Part shown: positions 33,244-42,384 of the stretch, piece by piece
Layout: the number at the start of each line of letters is the position of its first letter
Position numbering within the stretch: the stretch's first letter is position 1
Origin: Inquilinus ginsengisoli_B
GTDB lineage: Bacteria; Pseudomonadota; Alphaproteobacteria; DSM-16000; Inquilinaceae
Direction: 5' to 3'
DNA: 64,000 bases
Assembly: GCF_050434925.1 (NCBI RefSeq)
Contig: NZ_JBNDJK010000001.1
Location: forward strand, 1,178,001-1,242,000
Notes under the pieces: generated by a model
What the model saw: the letters and a program-made list of their open reading frames with translations, nothing else
The model's database searches: none
Told to the model about the DNA's origin: nothing
Program-made: the position numbers and the translations under genes

Positions 33244-35064
33244 ATGTCGAGACCCGCAGACCCGGCGGCGCCTTCCCGCGCTGTCCCTCCGACCCGTTCC
33301 GCCAAGCCGGCTTCGGTGAAGCTCGGCGACTTCACCTTCGACCGCGGCGCCCTCCGGCTGATCGCGATGGCGCCGGTGGTCGCCACCGCCGGCACCGCCG
33401 CCGCCTGGGCGCTGCTGCAGCTGATCGCGCTGGTCACCAACCTGGCCTATTTCGGGCAGCTGTCGACCGCCACGGTCGAACTCGGCCGGTCGCCCTGGGG
33501 CATCGCCGCGGCGCTGGTGCCGCCGGCCGGTTGCCTGATCATCGGCCTGATGGCGCGCTACGGATCGGAGAAGATCCGCGGCCACGGCATTCCGGAGGCG
33601 ATCGAGGCGATCCTGATCGGCAGCAGCCGGATCCAGCCCAAGGTGGCGGTGCTGAAGCCGCTGTCCTCCGCCGTCTCGATCGGCACCGGCGGCCCGTTCG
33701 GCGCCGAGGGCCCGATCATCATGACCGGCGGCGCGCTGGGGTCGCTGTTCGCCCAGCTGTTCAACCTGACGGCAGCGGAGCGGAAGACCCTGCTGGTGGC
33801 CGGTGCCGCCGCCGGCATGACCGCGATCTTCGGCACGCCCGTCGCCGCGGTGCTGCTGGCGGTCGAGCTGCTGCTGTTCGAATGGAAGCCGCGCAGCCTG
33901 ATCCCGGTCGCCACCGCCGCCATCGTCGCCGCGGCCTGGCGCCCGCTGCTGTTCGAGACCGGGCCGCTGTTCGCCTTCAGCGGCATGGTCGACCTGTCCG
34001 GCCCGGCGCTGCTCGCGGTGATCGGCGTCGGCATTGCTGCCGGTTTCGGCTCCGGCATCCTCACCGCGCTGGTCTATGGCTTCGAGGATCTGTTCGAGCG
34101 GCTGCCGATCCACTGGATGTGGTGGCCGGTGCTGGGCGGCATCGCCATCGGCATCGGCGGGCTGATCGAGCCCGCGGCGCTCGGCGTCGGCTACGACTCC
34201 ATCCGCGACCTGCTGGCCGGCCACCTGCCGCCGGGCGACGTGCTGCGCCTCCTGGTGGTGAAGGCGCTGATCTGGTCGATCGCGCTCGGCTCCGGCACCT
34301 CCGGCGGCGTGCTGGCGCCGCTGCTGATCATGGGCGGGGCGCTCGGCGCGCTGGAGGGCACGGTGCTGCCCGGCGGCAGCGGCGTCTGGGCGCTGCTGGG
34401 CATGGCGGCGATGATGGGCGGCACGATGCGCTCGCCGCTGACCGCCGCGGTGTTCGCGGTCGAGCTGACCGGCAACCTGGCCATGCTGCCGGCCCTGCTG
34501 GCCGCCTGCATCGCCGCCTACGCCGTCACCGTGCTGCTGCTGAAGCGGTCGATCCTGACCGAGAAGATCGCCCGGCGCGGCCATCACATCCTGCGCGAAT
34601 ACATCGTCGACCCGTTCGAGCTGACCCGCGTCGGCGACGTCATGGTGGCGCGGGTCGACACGCTGCCGGCGGCGATGCCGGTCGACGACGCCGTCGCCTT
34701 CTTCACCGACGAAAGCGGCCCGCGGCACAAGAGCTATCCGGTGGTGGACGAAGCCGGCCGTCCGATCGGCATGGTGGCCCGGGCCGATGTGCTGCGCTGG
34801 ATGGTCTCCGGCTGGCCGCGCGGCACCAGCCTGGCCGACGCCGTCTCAGGTCTGCCGCTGGTGCTGGGCCATCCGGACGAGATGGTCGGCCGCGTGGCGG
34901 ACCGGATGGCGGAGGGTGATGCCGGCCGCGTCCCGGTCACCCGGCGCGAGGACGGCGTGCTGGTCGGCATCCTGGCCCGCAAGGACCTTTTGCGGGTGCG
35001 GGCGCGGCTGCGGACTGAGGAGATCGACCGGGCGCGGCTGCTGCGCCCGGGCGGTCAGCGGTAG
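33244..35064 (+). CDS. ClC-family chloride channel/antiporter with CBS pair
   Basis: A 606-residue membrane protein with ~11 hydrophobic helices and two C-terminal CBS domains (about 455-595). The ClC signatures are GTGGPFGAEGPII, where the gating Glu is kept but the usual Arg/Lys before it is Ala, and GSGTSGGVLAPLL near the third selectivity motif. CBS blocks include DVMVARVDTLPA and YPVVDEAGRPIGMVARADVL (seen in parts), which bind adenine nucleotides in relatives. ATG 33244 is inside the window after the palindromic element. The missing inner-gate Glu and Tyr positions cannot be judged without alignment, so channel or exchanger is open. Confidence 0.9.
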   Translation: MSRPADPAAPSRAVPPTRSAKPASVKLGDFTFDRGALRLIAMAPVVATAGTAAAWALLQLIALVTNLAYFGQLSTATVELGRSPWGIAAALVPPAGCLIIGLMARYGSEKIRGHGIPEAIEAILIGSSRIQPKVAVLKPLSSAVSIGTGGPFGAEGPIIMTGGALGSLFAQLFNLTAAERKTLLVAGAAAGMTAIFGTPVAAVLLAVELLLFEWKPRSLIPVATAAIVAAAWRPLLFETGPLFAFSGMVDLSGPALLAVIGVGIAAGFGSGILTALVYGFEDLFERLPIHWMWWPVLGGIAIGIGGLIEPAALGVGYDSIRDLLAGHLPPGDVLRLLVVKALIWSIALGSGTSGGVLAPLLIMGGALGALEGTVLPGGSGVWALLGMAAMMGGTMRSPLTAAVFAVELTGNLAMLPALLAACIAAYAVTVLLLKRSILTEKIARRGHHILREYIVDPFELTRVGDVMVARVDTLPAAMPVDDAVAFFTDESGPRHKSYPVVDEAGRPIGMVARADVLRWMVSGWPRGTSLADAVSGLPLVLGHPDEMVGRVADRMAEGDAGRVPVTRREDGVLVGILARKDLLRVRARLRTEEIDRARLLRPGGQR

Positions 35065-35113
35065 AGCTATACCGACAAGAACACCGATTTTGCTACGACA
35101 GAGCTGGCCCGAC

Positions 35114-35896
35114 CTATTCCGCCGCCGCCCGGCGCCCATTGCGGTCGGCGACGTAGCGGCGGACGGCCTGGCCGAAGGCGGCGAACAGCGCCACCGAATC
35201 CGGGTTGTCGCGGAACTTCCACTCCGGGTGCCACTGGGTGGCCAGGCCGAAATAGGGCGCGGCCTCGATCCGCACCGCCTCGATCTGGCCGTCCGGCGCC
35301 GTCGCCTCGACCGTGAGGCCGACGCCCAGCCGGTCGATGCCCTGGGCGTGGATGGTGTTGACCATGGTCTCGGCCTTGCCGAACAGCGCCGCCAGCGCGC
35401 CGCCCTCGGCCAGCGCCACCGGATGGGCCGGGCCGTACTGGACCTCGACCGGCCTGCTCTCGTCGGCGCGGTGGTCCACTCGGCCGGGCACCCGCTCGAC
35501 ATGCTGGTGCAGGGTGCCGCCGCAGACCACGTTCAGCTCCTGCAGGCCGCGGCAGATCGCCAGCACCGGGATGCCGCGCTCGATCGCCCGGCGGATCAGC
35601 GGCAGGGTGGTGGCGTCACGGTCCGGGTCGTGCAGAGTGCCGGCCTCGCTGGCCTCGCCGCCATAGTGCAGCGGCTCGACATTGGACAGGCTGCCCGTGA
35701 TCAGCAGGCCATCCAGCCGGTCCAGCACCGCGTCGATGTCGTGCCAGCCGCCCAGCGCCGGGATCAGGAAGGGCAGGCAATCCGCCCCCTCCGACACCGC
35801 GCGGACGTACTTGTCGCCGACGGCGTGGAAGGGATGGACCCCAAGCGGCTTGACGCAGGCCGGGATGCCGACGACGGGACGAGACGAGGCGGGCAT
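35114..35896 (-). CDS. Gamma-glutamyl-gamma-aminobutyrate hydrolase family peptidase (C26)
   Basis: A 260-residue class I glutamine-amidotransferase-like hydrolase. Catalytic Cys115 is in LAICRGLQELN, and His223 and Glu225 are in TQWHPEW. HQHVERVPGRVDHR resembles PuuD-type enzymes that split gamma-glutamyl-GABA in putrescine breakdown. ATG 35896 has CAGGAG upstream; the frame is open further left but reads through a GC-rich promoter. No other Puu genes adjoin it. An HDAC-type acetylpolyamine hydrolase lies 24 kb away. Confidence 0.88.
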   Translation of the reverse strand: MPASSRPVVGIPACVKPLGVHPFHAVGDKYVRAVSEGADCLPFLIPALGGWHDIDAVLDRLDGLLITGSLSNVEPLHYGGEASEAGTLHDPDRDATTLPLIRRAIERGIPVLAICRGLQELNVVCGGTLHQHVERVPGRVDHRADESRPVEVQYGPAHPVALAEGGALAALFGKAETMVNTIHAQGIDRLGVGLTVEATAPDGQIEAVRIEAAPYFGLATQWHPEWKFRDNPDSVALFAAFGQAVRRYVADRNGRRAAAE

Positions 35897-36094
35897 GGGC
35901 AGGCTCCTGGACCGATGCTCCATATTTCGCCGCGGGGGCCGGGTTCGACCAGCCCCGCAGGGGCGGGAATGGCCCTGCGGCGGGCGCATGGCTCGGGCCA
36001 CGCCCCGCGTGCCGCAACAACGCCTTGTTTGCCCCCTTCCGGCCGGCCGCAATCCGTGGTTATAAGCGATTCAACGAGCGAGAGCGGGGGGCCC

Positions 36095-36496
36095 ATGTTC
36101 CTGGTTCCGACCTATGTGGCGCAGAGCGCGATCCACGGCCTGGGCGTGTTCGCCGCGGCGCCGATCGCCCAGGGCACGCCGATCTGGCGGTTCGAGCCGG
36201 CGGTCGATAAGGTGGTGCCGGAGGAGGTGGTGGCGTCGTTGCCCGAGGTGCCGCGCCGCTTCTTCGAGACCTACGCCTATCTGTCGCCGGACATCCCGGG
36301 CGGCTATGTGCTGAACGGCGACGACGCCCGTTTCCTGAACCATGATGACGACCCGAACACCGACAATTCCGGGCCGGTGACCCTGGCCGCGCGCGACATC
36401 GCGGCGGGCGAGGAGATCACCTGCGACTACCTGGTCTGCTGCCTGGAGGAGCGCGACGGCCCGCTGGCGCGGCGGCTGGAACCGGCGGAGTCGTGA
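36095..36496 (+). CDS. Small SET-domain protein
   Basis: A 133-residue protein that is almost only a SET domain, the fold of protein-lysine methyltransferases. HGLGVFAAAPIAQGTPIW (14-31) is the first strand. FLNHDDDPNT is the NHxxxPN SAM-binding motif, and ARDIAAGEEITCDY ends with the catalytic-region Tyr. The post-SET zinc cysteines are lacking apart from a CC pair. ATG 36095 was chosen, with GAGCGGGGGG ahead of it. The last 4 bases overlap the GTG of a GNAT gene, so both protein-modifying enzymes are made together. Bacterial SET proteins are uncommon, and the substrate is unknown. Confidence 0.85.
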   Translation: MFLVPTYVAQSAIHGLGVFAAAPIAQGTPIWRFEPAVDKVVPEEVVASLPEVPRRFFETYAYLSPDIPGGYVLNGDDARFLNHDDDPNTDNSGPVTLAARDIAAGEEITCDYLVCCLEERDGPLARRLEPAES

Positions 36497-36987
36497 GCGG
36501 CGAGACCCTGCTCCTGCGGCCGATCTGCGAGGCCGATCTCGACGCGGTGCGCAAGCTGCAGGCCGACTCCTTTGCGGCCCTCGCCGGCGACACCCACAGC
36601 CCGGCGCAGATCGCGGCGCATGTGGCGCTGATCATGGCGCCCGACTATGTCGGCGAGCTGCTGTCCAACAACATCCTGGTGGCCGAGGCGCCGGATGGCG
36701 CGCTGGTGGCCACCGCCGGCTGGTGCCGGGTGCCGGACGATCCGGCGGCGGCCCGGCTGCGCAAGGTCTTCGTCGCTCCGGACCGGGCCGGCCAGGGCCT
36801 CGGCCGCCGGATGTGCGAGGCGGCGGAGGACGCCGCCCGCGCCGCCGGCTTCCGCCGCTTCCGGGTGCGCGCCAACGCCAATGCCGAGATCTTCTACGCC
36901 AAGCTTGGCTACCGCCCGGTCGAACGGGGCGAGATGCCCACGGCCGCCGGCGTCGCCCTGCCGACCGTGATCATGGTCAAGGGCTGA
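36493..36987 (+). CDS. GNAT-family N-acetyltransferase
   Basis: A 164-residue acetyltransferase with two halves: LLLRPICEADLDAVRKLQADSF at the start and the acetyl-CoA loop VAPDRAGQGLGRRMCEAAE (about 95-113, seen in parts). It ends with the ANANAEIFYAKLGYRPVERGE strand. The start is GTG 36493, overlapping the SET gene stop (GTGA). Coupling to a lysine methyltransferase-like gene makes a shared protein target possible, but this is inference. Confidence 0.88.
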   Translation: MSGETLLLRPICEADLDAVRKLQADSFAALAGDTHSPAQIAAHVALIMAPDYVGELLSNNILVAEAPDGALVATAGWCRVPDDPAAARLRKVFVAPDRAGQGLGRRMCEAAEDAARAAGFRRFRVRANANAEIFYAKLGYRPVERGEMPTAAGVALPTVIMVKG

Positions 36988-37200
36988 CCGCCGCGTCGAT
37001 CCGGGGCCGCATTCGACCCTGAGCAAATGCAGTTCGGCGTCGCGGTCATGCCGCGTTCGTCGGCTGTTCGACCCCGCACCCTGAATGACGAAACCTATCC
37101 CGTGGCATAGCTCGGCCTCTCCTTCGACCCAATCGACCGCAAACACGCCTCGCCGTAGCGTCGTCGGTGCCGTTTGCAAGTCGATCAGCAGGAGACAGAC

Positions 37201-38118
37201 ATGAGCCCGGACAGCATCTCACACCCCGGCGGATCGAGGCCCGACGAGTTGGTTCCGTCGCGCTATGCGCTGCGGATCGGCGAGATCGACGTGCTGGTGG
37301 TCAGCGATGGGGTGCTGCCGCTGCCGACCGCGATGCTGGCCCACAACATCGACCCGGCCGTGCGCGCGGCCTGGCTGAAGGAGATGTTCCTGCCGCCGGA
37401 CGCGTTCGATTGGGCGCTGAACGTGGTCGTGGTGCGCAGCGGCGACCAGACCATCCTGGTCGACGCCGGGCTGGGGTCCGACCCGGACCTGCACCTGCCG
37501 CGGGCCGGGCAACTGATCAAGCGGCTGGAGGCCGCCGGCATCGATCTGGGATCCGTGACCGACGTGGTGCTGACCCACATGCACATGGATCATGTCGGCG
37601 GGCTGCTGGTCGACGGGGTGAAGGAGCGGCTGCGCCCGGACCTGCGGATCCACGTGTCCGCCGCCGAGGTCAAGTTCTGGGAAGCGCCCGATTTCTCCCA
37701 CGTCTCCATGCCGCCGGGGTTTCCGGACGCGCTGCGGTCGGCCGCCAAGCATTTCGTGAAAGAGTACCGCGGCCAGCTGCGGACCTTCGAGGATGAGCAT
37801 GAGGTGGCGCCGGGCGTGGTCGTCCGTCGCACCGGCGGCCACACCCCCGGGCACAGCGTGGTTCGGGTGGCGTCCGGCGGCGAAGGGTTGGTCTTCGCCG
37901 GCGATCTCGTGTTCACGGTCGGGTTCGACCACCCCGAATGGTACAACGGCTTCGAGCATGACCCCGAGGAGGCGGCCCGAATCCGGGTCGGCCTGCTGCG
38001 GGACTTGGCGGCGAGCGGCGAGCTTCTGGTGGCCACGCACCTGCCGTTCCCGTCCATCGGCCGGGTGGCGGCGAGCGGCGATACCTTCCGTTGGGTGCCG
38101 ATCTACTGGGATTACTGA
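37201..38118 (+). CDS. MBL-fold metallohydrolase
   Basis: A 305-residue metallo-beta-lactamase-fold hydrolase with the zinc motif His126-x-His128-x-Asp130-His131 in LTHMHMDHVGG. A further His lies in GGHTPGHSVVRV and an Asp in FAGDLVF. There is no signal peptide, so it acts in the cytoplasm. It resembles the quorum-quenching lactonase/AttM-like and YtnP-like branch, but AHL hydrolysis is not shown. ATG 37201 has CAGGAGACAGAC. It stands alone after a 213-base gap in which I see no further gene. Confidence 0.9.
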   Translation: MSPDSISHPGGSRPDELVPSRYALRIGEIDVLVVSDGVLPLPTAMLAHNIDPAVRAAWLKEMFLPPDAFDWALNVVVVRSGDQTILVDAGLGSDPDLHLPRAGQLIKRLEAAGIDLGSVTDVVLTHMHMDHVGGLLVDGVKERLRPDLRIHVSAAEVKFWEAPDFSHVSMPPGFPDALRSAAKHFVKEYRGQLRTFEDEHEVAPGVVVRRTGGHTPGHSVVRVASGGEGLVFAGDLVFTVGFDHPEWYNGFEHDPEEAARIRVGLLRDLAASGELLVATHLPFPSIGRVAASGDTFRWVPIYWDY

Positions 38119-38133
38119 ATTCCAGACATCGTC

Positions 38134-38174
38134 ATTGCGGCCCCGGCCTCGCGCCGGGGAAGCAATTCACTGGC
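38134..38174. repeat. Short palindromic repeat after the MBL gene
   Basis: CGTCATTGCGGCCCCGGC and GCCGGGGAAGCAATTC flank a short loop. CCCCGGC pairs with GCCGGGG, and ATTGC pairs with GCAAT. It looks like a decayed member of the CGTCATTGC-type REP family seen at 6710 and 52358, and it may serve as a transcription stop for the MBL gene. Confidence 0.5.
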
Positions 38175-38235
38175 CGTCCGCACCGACGGATCGCAGCGGG
38201 TGTTGCCTCTCCCCTGCGCTGGAACCGGCCGGCCG

Positions 38236-38637
38236 TCACCGCAGCCGGACGAGCCCCGCTTCGGTCGGCTGGAAGCCGCAGGCGTCGCGGTAGAAGCCGC
38301 GGAGATGCGGGTCGAAGTCGACATGCAGCCATTCGCAGCCGGCGGCGCGGGCCTGCGCGATCGCCTCGCGGACCAGCTGCGTCGCATGGCCCCGGCGCCG
38401 CAGCGGCGGCGTCACCGCCGTGTCGAGCAGGAAGGCGTGCACGCCGCCGTCCCAGGCGACGTTGACGAAGCCGGCCAGCCGCCCGGCCAGGCGCAGGCAC
38501 ACCCAGCCCAGGCTGAAGCGGTTGACCTGGCGCCACCAGTCGTCGGCCAGCACTGCATGCTCGAAGCATTCGGCATGCAGGGCGTTCAGCTCGTCATTGG
38601 CGAAGGGGCCGCGCCATTCCAGCACCGGGTCCGCCAC
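38236..38637 (-). CDS. GNAT-family N-acetyltransferase
   Basis: A 133-residue acetyltransferase. LLDTAVTPPLRRRGHATQLV holds the R/Q-x-x-G-x-G/A loop (seen in parts, about 72-90), and FDPHLRGFYRDACGF is the C-terminal Tyr strand. It is short compared with the family (about 150). It ends 4 bases before the lolA stop-side region and reads on the same strand as lolA, 3 bases downstream of it, so it is likely co-transcribed. Confidence 0.87.
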   Translation of the reverse strand: MADPVLEWRGPFANDELNALHAECFEHAVLADDWWRQVNRFSLGWVCLRLAGRLAGFVNVAWDGGVHAFLLDTAVTPPLRRRGHATQLVREAIAQARAAGCEWLHVDFDPHLRGFYRDACGFQPTEAGLVRLR

Positions 38638-38640
38638 CGC

Positions 38641-39267
38641 TCAGCGGTCGCTCTTCTTGCGCGGCACGACGAACAGCTTGTTGTCCAGCTGCACCCCCGG
38701 CTGGATGCCGGTCAGGTCGACCTGCGTGACGTTGCCCTGCTGGTCCACCGACACCCAGCTCTGCAGGATCATCGGATTGGCGCTGAAGTTCAGGGTCAGG
38801 GCGCCGTCCTCCGGCTTGTCGGTCTGCACCAGCTGGACGCTCAGCAGGTTGTTGCCGCGGCTGACCTTGGTGATGGTGACGTCGCCCGACAGCCGGACAT
38901 TCGCCCGGGTGATGAAGTCGGCGATGGTCGACCCCAGCGGCACGTCCTTCCGCTGCCGCAGATCGGCATCGTAATAGGTCAGCCAGGTGCCGTCGGCGAT
39001 GTACATGTAGGCGATCGGCGGCTCGTATTCGAGCCGCATCTTGCCCGGCCGCTTCAGGTAAAAATGGCCGCGGTAGAGGTCGGTGTTGTTGGTGGTCTGG
39101 ACGAAATCCGCCTTCACCGTGGTCAGGCTGCCCAGATACTGCTCGACCCGCTGCAGGTCCTGCCGGTCCTGGGCGGTCAGCTGGGCGGGCTGCACCGCGG
39201 CCATGGCCGGCCCGGCGGCGATCAGCAGGGCGGCCAGGGCCGCGGCGATGAGACGTAGCATGGTCAT
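38641..39267 (-). CDS. lolA: Outer-membrane lipoprotein carrier protein LolA
   Basis: A 208-residue periplasmic chaperone that takes lipoproteins from LolCDE to the outer membrane. A signal peptide (1 to about 24, ending AGPAMAA) precedes LTAQDRQDLQRVEQYLGSL. The LolA core has ADFVQTT, FYLKRPGKMRLEYEPP, a YIADGTWLTYYD strand and QQGNVTQVDLTGIQPG. In Rhodospirillales lolA commonly lies close to ftsK. Here about 5.4 kb of other genes separates them. ATG 39267 or 39261 are both possible. Confidence 0.9.
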   Translation of the reverse strand: MTMLRLIAAALAALLIAAGPAMAAVQPAQLTAQDRQDLQRVEQYLGSLTTVKADFVQTTNNTDLYRGHFYLKRPGKMRLEYEPPIAYMYIADGTWLTYYDADLRQRKDVPLGSTIADFITRANVRLSGDVTITKVSRGNNLLSVQLVQTDKPEDGALTLNFSANPMILQSWVSVDQQGNVTQVDLTGIQPGVQLDNKLFVVPRKKSDR

Positions 39268-39348
39268 GGCAGTCCGGATACTCAGGGTCTGTGTTCCAAG
39301 TAGGGCGAAGACCCCCGGATATCCAGGGCGGCGAGTTGCCGCCGGTGC

Positions 39349-39666
39349 TCAAGCATCCTCCGGCAGCTCCAGGTCGAGCAGGGCGGAGGACAGCGACTTG
39401 CCGTGGCTGTCCAGCGCCAGCGAGGTGGTGACGCCGCTGCCCAGTACGCCGCGCCCGACGAAATGCAGCGCCGCCAGCCCAGGCAGCTCGAAGCGGCTGA
39501 AGCGGCCGGCAACGTCGCCGCACAGATGCGCCTCCACCCGCTCCGCCGTCACCGCGCGGCGCAGCCGGTCGTAATCGGCGGGGCCACGAGCGATCACGCT
39601 CAGCGTCGTGGTGTCGCCCTTGTCGCCGGCGCGGGCATGGGCGAGCTGGCCGAGGCGGACCATCAT
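39349..39666 (-). CDS. AtuA-associated small protein (AtuA C-terminal-like domain)
   Basis: A 105-residue protein matching the small domain that follows DUF1446/AtuA proteins, sometimes fused to them. It has RLGQLAHARAGDKGDTTTLSV at the start, followed by FELPGLAALHFVGRGVLGSGV. It overlaps the end of the AtuA gene by 4 bases (ATGA), so a fused or paired action is likely. Function is unknown, although relatives belong to acyclic terpene or related carboxylate pathways. Confidence 0.82.
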   Translation of the reverse strand: MMVRLGQLAHARAGDKGDTTTLSVIARGPADYDRLRRAVTAERVEAHLCGDVAGRFSRFELPGLAALHFVGRGVLGSGVTTSLALDSHGKSLSSALLDLELPEDA

Positions 39667-40988
39667 GCCTCCAGGATCTCGACCGCGGGGCTGACGGCCC
39701 GCCGGTCGATCAGGGTCGAGACGATGCCCACGACCGGGCGCAGGGCGCTGCGCACGCCGCCCCCCGCCGCCGGGCCGTTGGTGTACAGGCTCTCGACCTC
39801 GCGTGCGGCGTCGGCAGCGGCCTCGGCGGTGGCGGCGCGGGCGCACAGCCGCAGCCGGACCTCGGATGGGGTTCCCCCGAGCAGCCGACCGGGCAGCAGC
39901 GCATTGACGCCGACCAGGTCCAGCCGCAGGTCGGTGATGTCGCTGCGGCGGGCCAGGCGCTCGCGCACGATGTCGGCGGCGCGCCGGCCGCGCTCGACCG
40001 CGCCGCTGCCGCCATAGGAGATGCCGGCCTCCGCCTCCCAGCCCGCCTCATAGGCGACGCTGACCTTCAGCGACGCCGGCCGCGTCTGCCCGCGCGCGCC
40101 GGTGACGGCGACGCGGTCGGCGCCCCGCTCCGTCACCGACACGCCGGTGACGTCCAGCACCACGTCCGGAGTGACATAGGCGCCGGGGTCGGTGACCTCG
40201 TACAGCAGCTGCTCGGTCACCGTGGCCCGGCTGACCAGCCCGCCGGTGCCCGGCAGCTTGGTCACGGTGATGCCGCCCGCCGCCGTCACCTCGGCGATCG
40301 GGAAGCCCAGATCCGCCAGGCCGGGCGCGTCGCTGCCATCGGCATCGGCGAAATAGCCGCCGGTGATCTGGCCGGCGCATTCCATCAGGTGCCCGGCCAG
40401 GGTGGCGGTGGCGATGCGGCCGGCATCGTCCAGCGCCCAGCCGAAGCGCCAGGCCAGCGGTGCCACGAACAGCGACGGGTCGGCGACCCGGCCGGTGATC
40501 ACCAGTTGCGCCCCGGCCTCCAGCGCCGGCAGCATGGCGTCGGCGCCGAGATAGGCGTTGGCGGCGATCAGCGGGCCATGCGCTGCCAGCGGCCGGCCGT
40601 CCTCGAGCGCCGGGGCGGCCGGGTCGATCCGGTCCAGCACGTCGTCGCCGGTCACCACCGCGATCCGCATCGCCACGCCGAGCTCCCGGCACAAGGCGGC
40701 GGCGCGGCGGCCGGCGCCCGCCGGGTCGGCCGCGCCCATATTGGTCAACACCCGGATGCCCTGGGCGGCGACGCCCGGCAGAACGGGGCGCAGCCGGCGC
40801 TCCAGCAGCGGGTCGAACCCGGCCTCGGGGTCGGCCCGGCGGCGGCGATGGGCCAAAGCGATGGTGCGCTCGGCCAGGCATTCGAACACCAGCGCGTCCA
40901 GCTTGCCGCGCCCCACCAGCTCGGCCGCCGGCTCCAGCCGGTCGCCGGCGAAGCCGGCGCCGGCCCCGATCCGCATCGCCTTCGGCAT
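39663..40988 (-). CDS. Acyclic terpene utilization AtuA family protein (DUF1446)
   Basis: A 441-residue protein of the AtuA/DUF1446 family. It opens with RIGAGAGFAGDRLEPAAELV, then LTNMGAADPAGAGRRAAAL, VITGRVADPSLFVAPLAW and a GGYFADADGSDAPGLADLGFP stretch (seen in parts). The family is genetically tied to citronellol/geraniol breakdown in Pseudomonas but occurs widely with tricarboxylate transporters. Here it lies directly downstream of a CitMHS transporter, so a tricarboxylate-like substrate is more plausible than a terpene. Confidence 0.88.
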   Translation of the reverse strand: MPKAMRIGAGAGFAGDRLEPAAELVGRGKLDALVFECLAERTIALAHRRRRADPEAGFDPLLERRLRPVLPGVAAQGIRVLTNMGAADPAGAGRRAAALCRELGVAMRIAVVTGDDVLDRIDPAAPALEDGRPLAAHGPLIAANAYLGADAMLPALEAGAQLVITGRVADPSLFVAPLAWRFGWALDDAGRIATATLAGHLMECAGQITGGYFADADGSDAPGLADLGFPIAEVTAAGGITVTKLPGTGGLVSRATVTEQLLYEVTDPGAYVTPDVVLDVTGVSVTERGADRVAVTGARGQTRPASLKVSVAYEAGWEAEAGISYGGSGAVERGRRAADIVRERLARRSDITDLRLDLVGVNALLPGRLLGGTPSEVRLRLCARAATAEAAADAAREVESLYTNGPAAGGGVRSALRPVVGIVSTLIDRRAVSPAVEILEA

Positions 40989-42278
40989 TCAGATGGCTCC
41001 CGTGGCCCAGGCGACGGCCGTCATGACGAGGGTCGAGGCGAAGGCCCATTTGAAGATGAAGCGCTGATGCGCGCCGAGCTGCACCCCGGTCAGCCCGACC
41101 AGGATGAAGGTCGAGGCGGTCAGCGGGCTCAAGGGGAAGCCGGTGGTCATCTGGCCCAGGATCGCGGCCCGGCCGATCGCCAGCGGGTCCTGGCCCAGCG
41201 CCTCGGCGGTGCCGGCGAAGACCGGCAGGATGCCGTAGTAATAGGCGTCCGGCGTGAACACCAGGCTCAGCGGCATGCCGGTCACCGCCACGATCTGCGA
41301 CAGGTACGGCGCGAGTTCCGGCGGCACCACCGCCACCAGCGCCTCGGCCATGGCGCCGATCATCCTGGTGCCGCCCAGGATGCCGGTGAAGATGCCGGCG
41401 GCGAAGATCATCGCGGTGACGGTGACGACGCTGTCGGCATGCTTCACCAGCCGCCCGCGCTGCTGCTCCCAGCGCGGATAGTTGACCAGCAGCGCGATGG
41501 CGAAGGCGGTGATGAACAGCACCGGCAGCGGCCACAAACCGGCCAGCAGCGCCACGATCAGGGCGATGGTCAGGGCGGCGTTGAACCAGGCCAGGCGCGG
41601 CCGGCGCGCCGCCCGCTCGGCCTCGGTCGGCTCGACCAGCGCGACTGCATCGACGCCATCGGCGATGCCCAGGCGCTTGCGCTCGCCGCGGCCGATCAGC
41701 CAGGCGGCGACGAACACCCAGGCCAGGCCGGCGACCATCGCCGGGATCACCGGGTTGAACAGGGCCGGGGCATCGGTCTTCAGCACCGCCATCGCCCGCG
41801 CCGTCGGGCCGCCCCAGGGCAGCAGGTTCATGGTGCCGGCGGCCAGGCAGATGATCCCGGGCAGCACCAGCGGGTTCATGCCCAGCCGGCGATGCACCGG
41901 CAGCAGCGCCGTGACGGTGATCAGGAAGGTGGTGGCGCCGTCGCCGTCCAGCGCCACCAGCATGGTCAGCAGCGCCGTGATCAGGCACAGCCGCACCGGG
42001 TCGCCCTGTACCAGGGACAGCAGGAATCTGACCGGCCGGTCGAAGATGCCGGTGTCGAGCATCAGCCCGAAATACAGCACCGCGAACATGATCATGATGC
42101 CGACCGGCGCGACCTTGACCAGGCCGTCCAGCATCATCGGGCCCAGGCCGGCGCCGAAGCCGCCGAGCAGGCCGCCGGCCAGCGGCACCAGCACCAGCGC
42201 GACCAGCACCGAGACGCGGCCGCTCAGGATCAGCGCCAGGAACGCCGCGATGGTCAGGAACCCCAGGGCCGCCAGCAT
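40989..42278 (-). CDS. CitMHS-family citrate/metal:H+ symporter
   Basis: A 429-residue membrane protein with about 12 helices. Signatures of the CitMHS family are GDGATTFLITVTALLPVHRR and LAAGTMNLLPWGGPT (seen in parts), and FTPDAYYYGILPV near the C-terminus. Members move metal-citrate complexes with protons. The start is ATG 42278, the third Met codon of the frame, because GGAGG lies at proper distance from it only. It is divergent from a LysR regulator and is followed by AtuA-type genes. Confidence 0.9.
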   Translation of the reverse strand: MLAALGFLTIAAFLALILSGRVSVLVALVLVPLAGGLLGGFGAGLGPMMLDGLVKVAPVGIMIMFAVLYFGLMLDTGIFDRPVRFLLSLVQGDPVRLCLITALLTMLVALDGDGATTFLITVTALLPVHRRLGMNPLVLPGIICLAAGTMNLLPWGGPTARAMAVLKTDAPALFNPVIPAMVAGLAWVFVAAWLIGRGERKRLGIADGVDAVALVEPTEAERAARRPRLAWFNAALTIALIVALLAGLWPLPVLFITAFAIALLVNYPRWEQQRGRLVKHADSVVTVTAMIFAAGIFTGILGGTRMIGAMAEALVAVVPPELAPYLSQIVAVTGMPLSLVFTPDAYYYGILPVFAGTAEALGQDPLAIGRAAILGQMTTGFPLSPLTASTFILVGLTGVQLGAHQRFIFKWAFASTLVMTAVAWATGAI

Positions 42279-42371
42279 GATCATCCTCCCGTTGCGGCGG
42301 CCGTCCTTCCGTCGGCGACCGCTCGGCCCCAGGACGCCAGACAGGCGATAGATCGAGAAGTGAATTTATGT

Positions 42372-42383
42372 CATCGATTGATG
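42372..42383. promoter_or_regulatory. Palindrome before the LysR gene, probable LTTR site
   Basis: CATCGATTGATG is a 12-base near-palindrome (arms CATC/GATG) just before the regulator's ATG and within the divergent promoter of the CitMHS-AtuA unit. It contains a T-N11-A-like frame with the surrounding ATGTCATCGATTGATGCAT. Binding by the LysR protein is inferred. Confidence 0.5.
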
Positions 42384-42384
42384 C

